The position numbers were made by a program, and so were the translations under genes. This document shows positions 28,731 through 38,634 of a DNA stretch of 64,000 nucleotides, piece after piece. Source of the DNA: Paramoeba atlantica. Its lineage: Eukaryota; Discosea. The stretch lies in contig CDRNVI010000009.1 of assembly GCA_977017575.1 (NCBI GenBank), positions 434,001 to 498,000 of the forward strand, read 5' to 3'. Numbering within the stretch: position 1 is the stretch's first letter; every line of letters begins with the position of its first letter. Under the pieces are notes generated by a model. That model had not been told where the DNA came from, searched no databases, and saw nothing but the letters and a program-made list of their open reading frames with translations.

Positions 28731-30180
28731 GCAATGAAATACTCGTTAGCGACTATCCGGAAAGCAAACGGAAGACGCCGCCGTCGTCGGCCGCTGGACA
28801 TCTTGCAAACGGACTGCGACACGCAATCAGAACACTCGGATTCATCACAGTCACGGAACCTCGTATACAACGGCCCAGATACTGTCTCGGATAAACGCGC
28901 CATCAAGAAAGCAACAAGCCTAGTGATCGACGGCTGCGTCTCAAAAGCAACTCGCCTTCTTGATCAAGAAGTCACACCCAGAACCCTAAACGACACCCAA
29001 ACGATTGAGAAGCTGCGTGCACTTCACCCGGATTTACCTACCATGTTTCAGATGCCATACGACGCCCCAACTACTGCATGCGTCACGCCCAGTGAGATAC
29101 GTGAGGCAGGACGTCGCTTAGCGAAAGGAGCAGCCCCCGGACCCACAGGTACGACAGACTCGATTTTACGAATCCTATTGGACGACGAGGTATGTTGCCT
29201 AAGTTTGTGCCACATGATAACGGACTTAATCAACGGGGAGCTCGCCGAAGAAGTCATGAAACGCATCAAAAGGGCGAGGCTCGTAGCAGTTCCAAAACCA
29301 CAGCAGGGAGTGCGCCCCATTGCGGTGGGCGAGGTTTGGTTAAAGCTAGCAGAAATTGTTCTACTTCAGCGACACGAAAAAAAACTCGTACCCCTCTTTG
29401 CACCTTATCAATTCGGTGTCATGGTGAAATCGGGATGCGAACACATCATACATAAGCTGAATAAGCGTCACGAGAATGGTTGCGCCATACTTACAAGAGA
29501 TTTGAAAAACGCATTCAATTCTCCGTCGCGGGATGAAATCGCTAAGGCTGTTTTTGCTTTCCACGGCCTCCGAGGGTTTTATCGTCTTTTTAATGCGGAA
29601 TACAGGAATCCGTCAGAGCTCCTCTATTATGGCAGTGAGGGTCGGTTGAACAGCATTATAAAAAGTGCGGCGGGAGTACGCCAAGGATCTCCTTTGTCCA
29701 CAATTTTCTTCTGCGCTTTCCTCCAACCCATTCTTGAAACCCTCGCCTCTGAATTCCCGACTCTACGGATCTATGCCTACATTGACGATATCAGCATTGC
29801 GTCAACCGAGCCGGAACTTATCGCAAAAGCTTACTTCCGCCTAAGGGAACTGCTGCTCGAGAAACGAGTGGATATGGCCCCTCAAAAGTGTGTCTGGTTC
29901 GAAGGAACACAAAAAATCCCTCTTCCGAATCCATTACAAGGAGCTGGCGTGGCAACTGAAGCACAAGCGATAAAGGTTCTGGGGGCTTTTGTTGGAGAAC
30001 CAGACATCGTAAGTGAGAAGCTTCTGCAAAAGCTCGAAAAGCACCAAACTATCTTCCGTCGTCTACAGCTTATGGGGGCAAGCAACGTTTCTCTCCTCCT
30101 CCTATCACGCACCTCCTGTCAACGTGCGCCACAGATATCACATTCGCGTCCACCACCCAGACACATCATTGCACCTTACG
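28731..30180 (+). pseudogene. LA8, RT part between YR1a and LA7
   Basis: Continues the LA8 frame with AMKYSLATIRKANGR, RAIKKATSLVIDGCVSKATR, AAPGPTGTTDSILR, ILTRDLKNAFNSPSRDE, GVRQGSPLST, YAYIDDISIAS (catalytic YIDD intact) and KVLGAFVGE. A small insertion near 30105-30114 shifts the frame before VNVRHRYHIRVHHP. The gene is cut at SLHLT by LA7 (target duplication accttacg, 30173-30180) and resumes at 52757 with RQFDSRVSD. Apart from the frameshift, the RT part looks recent. Confidence 0.88.
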
Positions 30181-30205
30181 TTGATTTTTTATTAAATTTT
30201 ATTAA

Positions 30206-30679
30206 ATGGGCATGCTCACGCGTGCCATGGCGAAGAATACGGGGGTAGCTCCCGTTGTTCAATCGCTTCCCCCCACGCGCCGCAAGAAGCTCCCAAAGGA
30301 CCTGCCAGCGCCGCCGCCATCGCCACCCTCACCGCCGCCACCATCGCCGCCGCCATCGCCACCGCATCCTCCGCCGCCGCCTCAATCACAGTCTCCGCCG
30401 CCGCCTCCATCACAGTCGCCACCGCCGCTTACGCAACAGTCACCGCCGCCACCGCCTAACTCCACACCCTCGCCGCCCCCCACCGTCGCCAACTCAAGCA
30501 CTCCAAGCAAAGAATCTCCAGGCAAGAAACCGCTAGGCGAATCACCACGTAGCCAGAAGAAAAGAAGCCATCAACGTATATCTTTTTATGAATTCAAAAA
30601 GAGAATGGATACGAAACAAACGGAAGAAGAGAAAATTAAAGCGCAAGACAAAAGTGATCCTGTACAACACACCCCTCGT
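30206..30679 (+). pseudogene. LA7 head: MGMLTRA start and proline tract
   Basis: 158 codons. Starts with MGMLTRAMAKNTGVAPV, then LPPTRRKK and a long run of SPPP/PPSPP units, then a basic Ser/Lys stretch. It stops at HTPR, where YR1b begins, and continues in frame at 39282 with MDEVERN. The head is shared with the LA copies at 7902, 15331 and 58949. Its function is unknown; a proline-rich, basic head could bind nucleic acid (inference). Confidence 0.82.
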
Positions 30680-30927
30680 AATAGTCCACGTTTTGAAATT
30701 TAGCCGAGGGGCTGTTATGTATTTGCCTGCTGGCCCTTCGGGGCACATAGTTTCTTCGAATTATGATTTGTATTCAGAATTTTACATGGGATGGGTATTT
30801 ACTATTATCTTATATATCCTTGTTAGGTTGTTATTTTACTTTGCTTTAAGTTTTTGTGCCCACCCACCAAGCCCCCAGCCGTTTGGCCGAGGGTTCCGGT
30901 GGGGGGGCTTTAAGTTTTTGTTTAAGA

Positions 30928-32328
30928 ATGAGATCCCAACGTTTGCGGGCTCCTCAGGAGCCGAGCCAGGACCGTGATCGCTCTCCAAAGCGTGACCGGG
31001 CGCCAACACCGGTTGAAACCTCCTCTTTTGCCCGTTCGAAACGCCAGTCTCTTTCATGTCCTCCCGTGCGCCCCCCTCTCCCTCCTCTTCCCACGCAGCC
31101 GGCTCCGCAGGTATCCGCGCGACCTCCTCCTGTTCCCCCTACCCCTGGACCGGCGCGTCGCAAGGTACGCCCTTCAGGAAGAGCACTCAGCCCCGCCCGC
31201 GAACCGCCTAGCCCTCTCCCTTCCAACCTCCCCAGTTTGCCGGCGAGCTCCCTCCCTAGCCCGTATCCATTTCCGCTGGAGGCTCCGGAGCCCCATGTTC
31301 GACGTAGAGGAACCCTCAACCCTGACCAGGTTGAGGCTTCTCGCTCGCCGCGCCGTTACGAGGCCCTCGACCTTGACCACGTCGGGATGCCTCAGCGTTC
31401 ACGCTGTGATGCGCGTGGGATCATGACACAATCTAGCAAAGAAGAATTCATCACGAAAGTGATTGAGCTTCTGCGCAAAGACTATGAGGTCACCGTTGAA
31501 GCTGTATGGTCTCTTCCCCGGGATGGCCTACGGCAGACGGTTATAGGGTTGGTGCATATGACGCATCCAAAGGACCCTAACTCAACTGAGTTGTTCGCCG
31601 AGTGGGATGGGGACAAGAACACTGCCTACCGTTTTCCCCATCCCGAGATCAACTACCACTCTTTGGAACTGGCCCATGTTCGGGCGCAGATGCCGGGTGG
31701 GAAACCAGTTGAAGATCTGATCCCCACGTTTGAACGCGTCCGTATTACGGACCCGAAAGGCTTCTCCCCCTACGATCCGGTTACTTGGCAACCGTGGATC
31801 GACACGGATGATTTGTTCAAGCCACGTGAACTCATCCGTGAGCTGCGCGAAGCTCCGCAGCTTGGGGTACGCTTCAACCCGCCGCCGCAGCGTGAGCGCC
31901 TGTTCAAAATGTTAACTGAATGGGTGTACGCTGCGTGTAATACGGAGGGATGGCTAGAGAAGCACAACCTCGCCGTAGCCCTTCTCATCATCGAAGAGCT
32001 TCGCAACCATTATTGGGCTGCGGCGGGCGTTGCTGTCGAGCGTGTGCAACAGCGTTTGCACCGTGACGACGATCCTCAGGACCGTTACGGTCAGCTCGTT
32101 GTGGATGAGCAACTGAGGGGCCGAACCGCTACGCGTGCTCCCCGACGACGCAGCCAAGGACCTTTCTGTTTTGGCTGCCATCAGCCAGGCCACCTACGAT
32201 CGAACTGCCTCCAATCGTCCCAACAGCAGGGGGGGCAGTTCCGTACCCAGTGCACCCCGCAACAGGATTTTCGCGGCGGGGTGGTGGGCGGCGCCAACCG
32301 TTACGGCGCAACACGGGCTTTCCACTAG
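30928..32328 (+). CDS. YR1b Gag-like protein
   Basis: 467 codons from the ATG outside repeat A1, almost identical to the Gag of YR1a: Pro/Arg-rich first third, conserved core with PYDPVTWQPWID and RELREAPQLG, zinc knuckle CFGCHQPGHLRSNC. Differences to the YR1a copy are a few substitutions (for example RLRAPQEP for RLRDPQEP at the start). It stops 3 bp before the YR start. No damage is visible. Confidence 0.87.
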   Translation: MRSQRLRAPQEPSQDRDRSPKRDRAPTPVETSSFARSKRQSLSCPPVRPPLPPLPTQPAPQVSARPPPVPPTPGPARRKVRPSGRALSPAREPPSPLPSNLPSLPASSLPSPYPFPLEAPEPHVRRRGTLNPDQVEASRSPRRYEALDLDHVGMPQRSRCDARGIMTQSSKEEFITKVIELLRKDYEVTVEAVWSLPRDGLRQTVIGLVHMTHPKDPNSTELFAEWDGDKNTAYRFPHPEINYHSLELAHVRAQMPGGKPVEDLIPTFERVRITDPKGFSPYDPVTWQPWIDTDDLFKPRELIRELREAPQLGVRFNPPPQRERLFKMLTEWVYAACNTEGWLEKHNLAVALLIIEELRNHYWAAAGVAVERVQQRLHRDDDPQDRYGQLVVDEQLRGRTATRAPRRRSQGPFCFGCHQPGHLRSNCLQSSQQQGGQFRTQCTPQQDFRGGVVGGANRYGATRAFH

Positions 32329-35189
32329 GAAATGCCCCCCACCCCAATCACTGCTCGTGCCCGTCGTCCCAGGCGACGACGGGTGGATTTTCATACACCT
32401 GTTCCCTCTCCGTCCCTCCGCCAGCGCGAAAGACGGCCACGCGTGCGTGGCAATACTCCTCCTCCACGCCCTCTCTCCCCGTTACGGCTACGACGTCGCA
32501 GCGTCTCTCTTCCGGCACTTCCTCTCCCCCGGCTCACCGTTCCTCCCAAACCCGCCGCCGCCAAACCCGCCGCCGTCGTAACCGCCGACGCCGCACAGCC
32601 GCCAGGAAAACACCGCAAGCAGCTGCTCGAGGCCATTCTGAGGATGCCCGCCGACGATCCTCGCGCCACCCAGTTGGGCGAGGCGCTCCAGCCCATGTGG
32701 GCAACGGCCACGTGCGCCACAAGGGAGCGACTGTGGTTCCGCCTGCGCGAGTATTGCCAGGCGAAGGGAATCACCGCGAATCCTGCAAACGCGGTGCTCT
32801 TCCTGGAGACTCTGCCTCTCGCTACCTCGACGCGCATGGGGTACGCAGGGGCATTGAGGACTCTGTTCGAGCTCATGGGAATCGAAGGTACCCCATTGAG
32901 TCTCTACGTAAAGGCCCTGCAAGCGCAGGGGGGGCTAGAACCCACGCGGCAGATGCTACCAATCACGCCACTTCTTCTAAAGAAGCTGAGACGTCATCTC
33001 GACGTAAAGGAGAGCATGTGTTGCCTCCTGTGTTGGAAAGCCGCTGCGAGATGGACCGAGACCGCCGACCTGAGGCGGGAGCAGTTCGTGAGTGTGGCCA
33101 GTCACGAGGTAATCATTTATTGGGGCAGGGGGACCAAGACAACCCGTCTGAATCCTTACCGGCCGTACCTCTACGCGATAGTGACTGGCCCGGGGACACC
33201 CGAACTGGCTCAGTTTGTGGGAAGTTTGAGACCAGGCCAGCGCCTGTGTTACACGACGGTCCGGGAGATGGACCACAGGATGAATCAACTTCTCGGTCCC
33301 GGGTATGGAACACATTCCATAAAAAGAGGTGCAATTACTTACCTATTCCACGAGATCTCCCTCGGGAATCTCAGGATGGAGGACGTCCAGAACCTCACGA
33401 AACACCTCAACGTCGAATCACTGTTGCGCTACAACGCAAGCAGTATTACAACGGCAAGGGCTCTCGGGACGCAGAGAGTCTCAGCACTTCTCCCAGTGCT
33501 GTAACCTCGGAGCACGTGGCAAAGTGCTTCGAGGAAGTGCCTTACCTTCGCAGGCACTCCGTTGTTTGTGCACGCCGCTCTTCACGGCTAGCCAAGGCAC
33601 ACGACGCTCACCTACCTTTGCACGTTAAGAAGTCGATACCTGTTATCCATTTGGATCAGGTTAAGGAGTGGATGAGTATGTCAGCTGCCACTCGTTTTCG
33701 CAAGGTAGTGGATGAATTATTATGGGTACCTAAAGCCCCGTACCCCGAACCTAGTGTGAAAGGTTCATTGCCTGAGGCGGACGTCCGATTGTTGGAGGAC
33801 GCAGGCATAATCTCCAAGGTCCCGGCGCAGGAGTTGAGAAAGCGCCCATCGATGCAGTTCATGATTCCCTTCACGGTTGTGGAGACCGATGATGAGGGCA
33901 ATCAGCGCAGAAGATTTATTTCATGGACAAGGGACGATAACGATAGATTAAAATCATATGAACCAAAGGTCCCATTATATCATCCCTCCAAGTATCTTCA
34001 TAAGGCGCACGAGCCGATGGCTGTGAAGCGGGACTTCACATGCGGGTTTTACCAGATTGGTATCCCGAAGAGGGCGCGGCCCAAATTCCGCCTTAGAACG
34101 AACAGTGGAGACGTGTATGAGATGAACGTCCTCCCGATGGGCCATAGGTGTGCACCGGAGGTTATGCACACGGTTACCGCCGCGATTGCTGGCGAGGCGT
34201 CGATTTGTTCTCAGCGCTACTCGTTTCACCGAGGCGCTATCGACGTTTATGTTGACGGAGTTCGGTTTGCAGGAACCGACTCCGAGGCCACCACGTACGC
34301 TCAATTCATTGACGAGCGTTGCGACAAAGCGAACGGTCTTTTCAAAGATCGGGGTCAGCCCCCTGTAGCACAGTACGTGTTCAATGGGGTGGCGTTCGAC
34401 CATAACGCGCATACGGTCTGCCTGGGGCCGCGAGTGATCAGGAAACTGCGAGCCGACTCTTTCTTCAACATTTCCTTTGTTGACCTAGAGGCGGTGGTGG
34501 GGCGCCTCATTTATGGCTCCGCAGTTCTCCGACTCAATATGCCGCGATTTTATTTCGCTTTGAAGGTGGCGCAACGGCGTATCAACGTGTTGAACCGTTG
34601 CCCGAAGTTATGTGACCGTCCGGTCGCACTCCCTGTCGTCACTCGCTCCATGCTAGCAGAGTGGAGAAACGAGTTGTTGGAGAATGTTCCACGGTCTCCA
34701 CCTCCCCATCCCGATGTTGTTCCACACAAGCATCGTCTCTACACCGATGCCTCGGTGAAAGGGTGGGGAGCGATTATGTATTTAGACAGCGGAGAGGTTT
34801 TGATTACGGGAGAGGCGTGGCCTGAGTCATCCTCGTATGAGGTGAATCGTGCGGAAGCTGCAGCAGTCCGCTTAGCCCTCGAGAAGTTTTCCGCGCATTG
34901 CCCCCGTGGAACCTGCTTGGATATTTTTGTTGACAACACCTCCTGTCAAGCTGCACTGAACAGGAGGATCTCCAAGTCAAAGGGGGTTTCAATGGAATTG
35001 CGCGAAGTCCTGCGACTGACAGAGGAGAAAGGTATTTGTGTCAAGGCAGCGTATATATCCACGGATGAGAACCCGGCGGATGCTGTCAGTCGCGGGAAGG
35101 AGATTGAGATGGAGAAGGTCGAGAGATACGAAGGTAAGATCGAGAGAGACATTAGTAAGGTAGGCAGTCATATTCAGAGAAAGCCCTAA
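32250..35189 (+). CDS. YR1b reverse transcriptase-RNase H, intact
   Basis: 979 codons without interruption, the best model for this protein. The first ~420 codons overlap the end of Gag and the whole YR gene in another frame and show Arg/Ser-rich, low-information sequence; the true protein may start later or be reached by frameshifting. RT: MPLHVKKSIPV-like block (LPLHVKKSIP), MIPFTVVETDDEG, motif A KRDFTCGFYQIGIP (about 593), VLPMGHRCAPEVM, and YVDGVRFAG (about 667), in which the second Asp of YxDD is Gly. RNase H from about 831: YTDASVKGWGA, NRAEAAAVRLALE, DIFVDNTS, DENPADAVSR. A methylase domain like that of DIRS-1 is not seen. Confidence 0.88.
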   Translation: MHPATGFSRRGGGRRQPLRRNTGFPLGNAPHPNHCSCPSSQATTGGFSYTCSLSVPPPARKTATRAWQYSSSTPSLPVTATTSQRLSSGTSSPPAHRSSQTRRRQTRRRRNRRRRTAARKTPQAAARGHSEDARRRSSRHPVGRGAPAHVGNGHVRHKGATVVPPARVLPGEGNHRESCKRGALPGDSASRYLDAHGVRRGIEDSVRAHGNRRYPIESLRKGPASAGGARTHAADATNHATSSKEAETSSRRKGEHVLPPVLESRCEMDRDRRPEAGAVRECGQSRGNHLLGQGDQDNPSESLPAVPLRDSDWPGDTRTGSVCGKFETRPAPVLHDGPGDGPQDESTSRSRVWNTFHKKRCNYLPIPRDLPRESQDGGRPEPHETPQRRITVALQRKQYYNGKGSRDAESLSTSPSAVTSEHVAKCFEEVPYLRRHSVVCARRSSRLAKAHDAHLPLHVKKSIPVIHLDQVKEWMSMSAATRFRKVVDELLWVPKAPYPEPSVKGSLPEADVRLLEDAGIISKVPAQELRKRPSMQFMIPFTVVETDDEGNQRRRFISWTRDDNDRLKSYEPKVPLYHPSKYLHKAHEPMAVKRDFTCGFYQIGIPKRARPKFRLRTNSGDVYEMNVLPMGHRCAPEVMHTVTAAIAGEASICSQRYSFHRGAIDVYVDGVRFAGTDSEATTYAQFIDERCDKANGLFKDRGQPPVAQYVFNGVAFDHNAHTVCLGPRVIRKLRADSFFNISFVDLEAVVGRLIYGSAVLRLNMPRFYFALKVAQRRINVLNRCPKLCDRPVALPVVTRSMLAEWRNELLENVPRSPPPHPDVVPHKHRLYTDASVKGWGAIMYLDSGEVLITGEAWPESSSYEVNRAEAAAVRLALEKFSAHCPRGTCLDIFVDNTSCQAALNRRISKSKGVSMELREVLRLTEEKGICVKAAYISTDENPADAVSRGKEIEMEKVERYEGKIERDISKVGSHIQRKP
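32332..33504 (+). CDS. YR1b tyrosine recombinase
   Basis: 390 codons, intact, ATG three bases after the Gag stop. Catalytic Arg (AAARWTETADL), HxxR (HSIKRGAI), His (LTKHLN) and Tyr (LLRYNA) all present. It differs from the YR1a protein at only a few places, for example MWATATCATRE for MWSTAAWATRE and NPYRPY for NPYWPY. The entire gene is overlapped by the RT ORF. Confidence 0.9.
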   Translation: MPPTPITARARRPRRRRVDFHTPVPSPSLRQRERRPRVRGNTPPPRPLSPLRLRRRSVSLPALPLPRLTVPPKPAAAKPAAVVTADAAQPPGKHRKQLLEAILRMPADDPRATQLGEALQPMWATATCATRERLWFRLREYCQAKGITANPANAVLFLETLPLATSTRMGYAGALRTLFELMGIEGTPLSLYVKALQAQGGLEPTRQMLPITPLLLKKLRRHLDVKESMCCLLCWKAAARWTETADLRREQFVSVASHEVIIYWGRGTKTTRLNPYRPYLYAIVTGPGTPELAQFVGSLRPGQRLCYTTVREMDHRMNQLLGPGYGTHSIKRGAITYLFHEISLGNLRMEDVQNLTKHLNVESLLRYNASSITTARALGTQRVSALLPVL

Positions 35190-35353
35190 GGGACAGGATC
35201 ACCAAATACAAAAAACAAAGACAAAAAAAAAAAAAAAAAAAGCGGACGGGGTCCTGGGGTTTGGAGGTTGTCCCTATAATTTTGGAAGGTTATGGATGTT
35301 AATCGGTTAACAGCTCTTTATTCTCACGCCTTGTTTTTTCGGAAGCAGGGTTC

Positions 35354-38167
35354 GGAAGCAAAAGTCCGTGTCCGATTACCACGCCTTCTTTGGATATTAA
35401 ACCGATCACCGCAACCGAAGAGGACATCATTACGGCGCTTTCCAGCTTTCACCGAGGTTCCTCAGGGGGAGCTCTCGGACTTCGGCCTGAGCACCTACAA
35501 GTAGCAGTGCAATTCCATCACGACGCCAGGACAGATCCGCTCGGTACGCTCACGAAACTTATTAGTCATATGCTAGCGGGCAAAGTACCACTTGAAGTCC
35601 AACACTGCTTCGCCGGCGGACGCTTATGTGCTTTACACAAGGGTCAGGGTGATGTCCGCCCCATTGCCGCAGGGGAAACCTTCCGCCGACTAGCGAGCAA
35701 GATAGGATGTCTGTCTGCAAAGGCTAAATCCAGAACGCTCTTCAAAGATCAACAATACGGAGTGGCGACGCCCGCAGGAGCCGAGCGTGTTATCCACATT
35801 TGCAGGCGCCTGGTTGCGCACCACATCAATAACGAGGATTTTGTGCTATGCAAGGTTGACCTTCGCAACGCTTTCAATCACATTTCAAGAAATAGCTTTA
35901 TGGCCTTGACACGGCATCATTTCCCTGAGTTGAGCCCGTTCGTGGAATGGTGCTACAGTTCGGACAGTAACCTGACATTCGGCGCACGTGTAGTTCAATC
36001 CTCTGAAGGCGTACAACAAGGAGACCCGCTCGGACCCCTTTTGTTCTCGCTCGTCATGAGAGAAATGGCCGCAGAAATTAAGGCCGGAGCTCCTGATCTT
36101 CATCTCAATCTCTGGTACCTTGATGATGGCGTCCTTGCAGGCCAGGCTTCTGATGTACGTCACGCACTAGATATCATCGAAATTGGAGGGCCAAAGTGGG
36201 GTCTGAACCTCAATCCGTCCAAGTGCGAAATAATCACACACCCTTCCTCATCTCATCAAACTACCCACTTTCCTGACATTCCCGGGCTCAACATCAACAT
36301 GGAAGGTAATCTGAGCATCTTGGGAAGCCCCATCGGATCTACGACGTACAGCCGTCAGTTCCTCCTCGACAGCGCGATTTCCCAGGCGGAGGAATCCCTT
36401 GAAGCGATCGAGAAACTGGAGGACCCTCAGGTCGCTTTCTCTCTCATCCGACAGTGCACAGGGTTTTGCCAGATGGTTTACTCCCTTCGCACGACGCCGA
36501 CGGACGAACTACTGGACTTATGTCGCAGACTCGACAACGCCGTTCAGCGTACGGTTGAAACGTTTTGTCGCCCACTGAGTGACATGGCTCGACGACAAGC
36601 ACAAAGAAATAAACAGTTCGGCGGTCTCGGCCTTCGCTCAGCGGAAATGCATGCCACCTCAGCGTACGTAGCTTCAGTAGCTTTCGCTTCCGACAAGGAT
36701 CGATGGGATGCAAATGAGGCTGAGGGCTTTTCTTACGCCGTGGAGGACATTAACCGGCGTGTAGGGGGGTGTATGGTGGACAAATCTACCGGGAAAATCC
36801 ACAAGGACTCCGTCATAAAGAGATGCCCCTTCTCGCCCTCCCCTGATATTGACCTTTCTCAAGATTTGGCGATTCCTCGACAACGCGATCTCAGTCATGC
36901 GATTTCAGCGAGAGACTTTGAGGAAGATTACGCAAGAGCGGATCCCCGCACTCGGGCTAGGTGGCTCTCACAAACGGGCGACGGGGCATCCAACTGGGCC
37001 TTCACGGTTCCCTCGACTCTCTGCGGTCATGCCTACACCCCTACTGAATTTCGGACTCTGATTCGTTGGTGGCTCGGGGAGAGTATATACCCTCAAGGTC
37101 ACAACTGCCCGATTCCGAATTGTCGCCTCCCACTCGGCCCTGGGGGGGACCATGCGCTAGCCTGCAAGTGCGGCCACGGAATCATTACAAGGCACAACGC
37201 CCTAGCGGAACAGTTCTCCGCTGAATGCAGCAAGGCCGGGTTGAGCCCACAGAGAGAAGTCTCTCTGGGAAACAGGGGTCCGGGCGGCGCCCTCACGCGA
37301 CCCGCAGATGTCTATGTCCGGAACGGTGGTCTCGGTCAGGCCCTCGTCCTTGATTTCGCTGTCACACATGTTCAGCAACAAAAGTATACGGACCTGGTCC
37401 GTGATGCTAACATGGTGGCAGCCGGGTCATTCGCCGAGAGGTACGCCGTCGAACACAAGCGGAAGCAACGGGAGGAAGCTGAAGAAACGAAGACCAAGTT
37501 CACAGCTATGGCTGTCGAAACATACGGATGCTGGAGTCCGGCCGCTATGTCGGTCTTGCGGGAAGTCTCGAAAGGCCAAGCTGCGACCTCAGGTGGAACA
37601 CTTTCGCAAGGGGGGGCGTTACAGCAAATACTAACAAGTCTGAACGTCACCCTCATGCGCTCCCAGGCGCGTATGCTCGTTCTTCGCCTCCCCTCGGCGA
37701 ACACAGGCCCTGCACTTGTGGGGTATGGCAAAGAAGAGTAAGGAAAACTTCTGGCCTGGATGTTGGTCGAGTCGACAGAGTCTATGCTCACGCCTAGCCC
37801 GCGAGGGCTAGGTACCCCAAGTGAGGTAGTACACGGGTAGTGAATCTCCTCCCCGTCGGCCAGCATCCTGTTTCGTGACCGTGTCGCTGTCGACACAGGC
37901 CCGCTCCTGCGCCCTCCTGTATAACAAGGGAAGGGTTCACAAGTCAGGCCGTGGAGAGGTCGAAAGACCCGGTCCGGAACGCGCGAATGGATTGGGCATA
38001 GATTTCTTGTTTTTATTGTTATTGTTTTTATTGTTCTTATACTTACGGGAGATCGAATTGCTAGTTTTGGGCTCCAAAAAAAAAAAACAAGACAAGAAAA
38101 AAAGAAAAAGAACAAAGACAAGAAAAAAAAGAAAAAAAAACAAAGACAAAAAAAAAAAAAATAAAAA
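35354..38167 (+). mobile_element. LB LINE inside YR1b
   Basis: Same insertion point and same 113-bp flanking duplication (35241-35353 and 38168-38280) as in YR1a, so the insertion happened once in a common ancestor before YR1a and YR1b separated. Differences between the copies are a few substitutions and A-tract lengths. Confidence 0.83.
35390..37741 (+). CDS. LB LINE protein: RT plus restriction-like endonuclease (second copy)
   Basis: 783 codons, essentially the same protein as at 24840-27191. RT with YLDD box, QQGDPLGPLLF, zinc-binding CPIPNC...CKCGHG...RHN and nuclease-like RPADVYV...LDFAVTH. Both copies have kept the full reading frame after transposing inside YR1, which either reflects recency or a benefit of carrying the ORF; the sequence alone cannot decide. 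The missing N-terminus and lack of an ATG near the open start are shared. Confidence 0.88.
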   Translation: MDIKPITATEEDIITALSSFHRGSSGGALGLRPEHLQVAVQFHHDARTDPLGTLTKLISHMLAGKVPLEVQHCFAGGRLCALHKGQGDVRPIAAGETFRRLASKIGCLSAKAKSRTLFKDQQYGVATPAGAERVIHICRRLVAHHINNEDFVLCKVDLRNAFNHISRNSFMALTRHHFPELSPFVEWCYSSDSNLTFGARVVQSSEGVQQGDPLGPLLFSLVMREMAAEIKAGAPDLHLNLWYLDDGVLAGQASDVRHALDIIEIGGPKWGLNLNPSKCEIITHPSSSHQTTHFPDIPGLNINMEGNLSILGSPIGSTTYSRQFLLDSAISQAEESLEAIEKLEDPQVAFSLIRQCTGFCQMVYSLRTTPTDELLDLCRRLDNAVQRTVETFCRPLSDMARRQAQRNKQFGGLGLRSAEMHATSAYVASVAFASDKDRWDANEAEGFSYAVEDINRRVGGCMVDKSTGKIHKDSVIKRCPFSPSPDIDLSQDLAIPRQRDLSHAISARDFEEDYARADPRTRARWLSQTGDGASNWAFTVPSTLCGHAYTPTEFRTLIRWWLGESIYPQGHNCPIPNCRLPLGPGGDHALACKCGHGIITRHNALAEQFSAECSKAGLSPQREVSLGNRGPGGALTRPADVYVRNGGLGQALVLDFAVTHVQQQKYTDLVRDANMVAAGSFAERYAVEHKRKQREEAEETKTKFTAMAVETYGCWSPAAMSVLREVSKGQAATSGGTLSQGGALQQILTSLNVTLMRSQARMLVLRLPSANTGPALVGYGKEE

Positions 38168-38634
38168 AGCGGACGGGGTCCTGGGGTTTGGAGGTTGTCC
38201 CTATAATTTTGGAAGGTTATGGATGTTAATCGGTTAACAGCTCTTTATTCTCACGCCTTGTTTTTTCGGAAGCAAGGTTCCCCAATGTGAGGTAGAGATG
38301 AGTAAAGGTTTCCTTTGCTCTGCGGTTAGCGCCTTAATGTTTTTTAGCCGCGTCACTGTTGACACGGCCCTACGCATCACGCCTAGTTGCTCCACACTTC
38401 TAGGTACACAAGTTGGTCTAGGGCAGAGGTTAAAAGCGTAACCTGCGTAGCTCGTGTGAGCTTGTAAAGGGCGTGGCAGTGGACTGGTCATCTATTGCTA
38501 TCGTTATCCTTTTGTGAGTTCTGGGATGGTATATGAAAAATTATTTTACTATGTGATTGGGCATTTCTTTGGTTATTTATATTGATTGTGTGCCGTGTGT
38601 GTGGGCAGGTTGGCCGAGGGTTCCGGTGGGGGGG
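37742..38634 (+). other. LB 3' UTR, A-rich tract, target duplication and YR1b internal 3' region
   Basis: Same layout as 27192-28084: hairpin after the LB stop (about 37794-37813), A-rich tract, 113-bp right duplication (38168-38280) and about 350 bp of YR1 non-coding sequence. No gene is visible. Confidence 0.75.
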
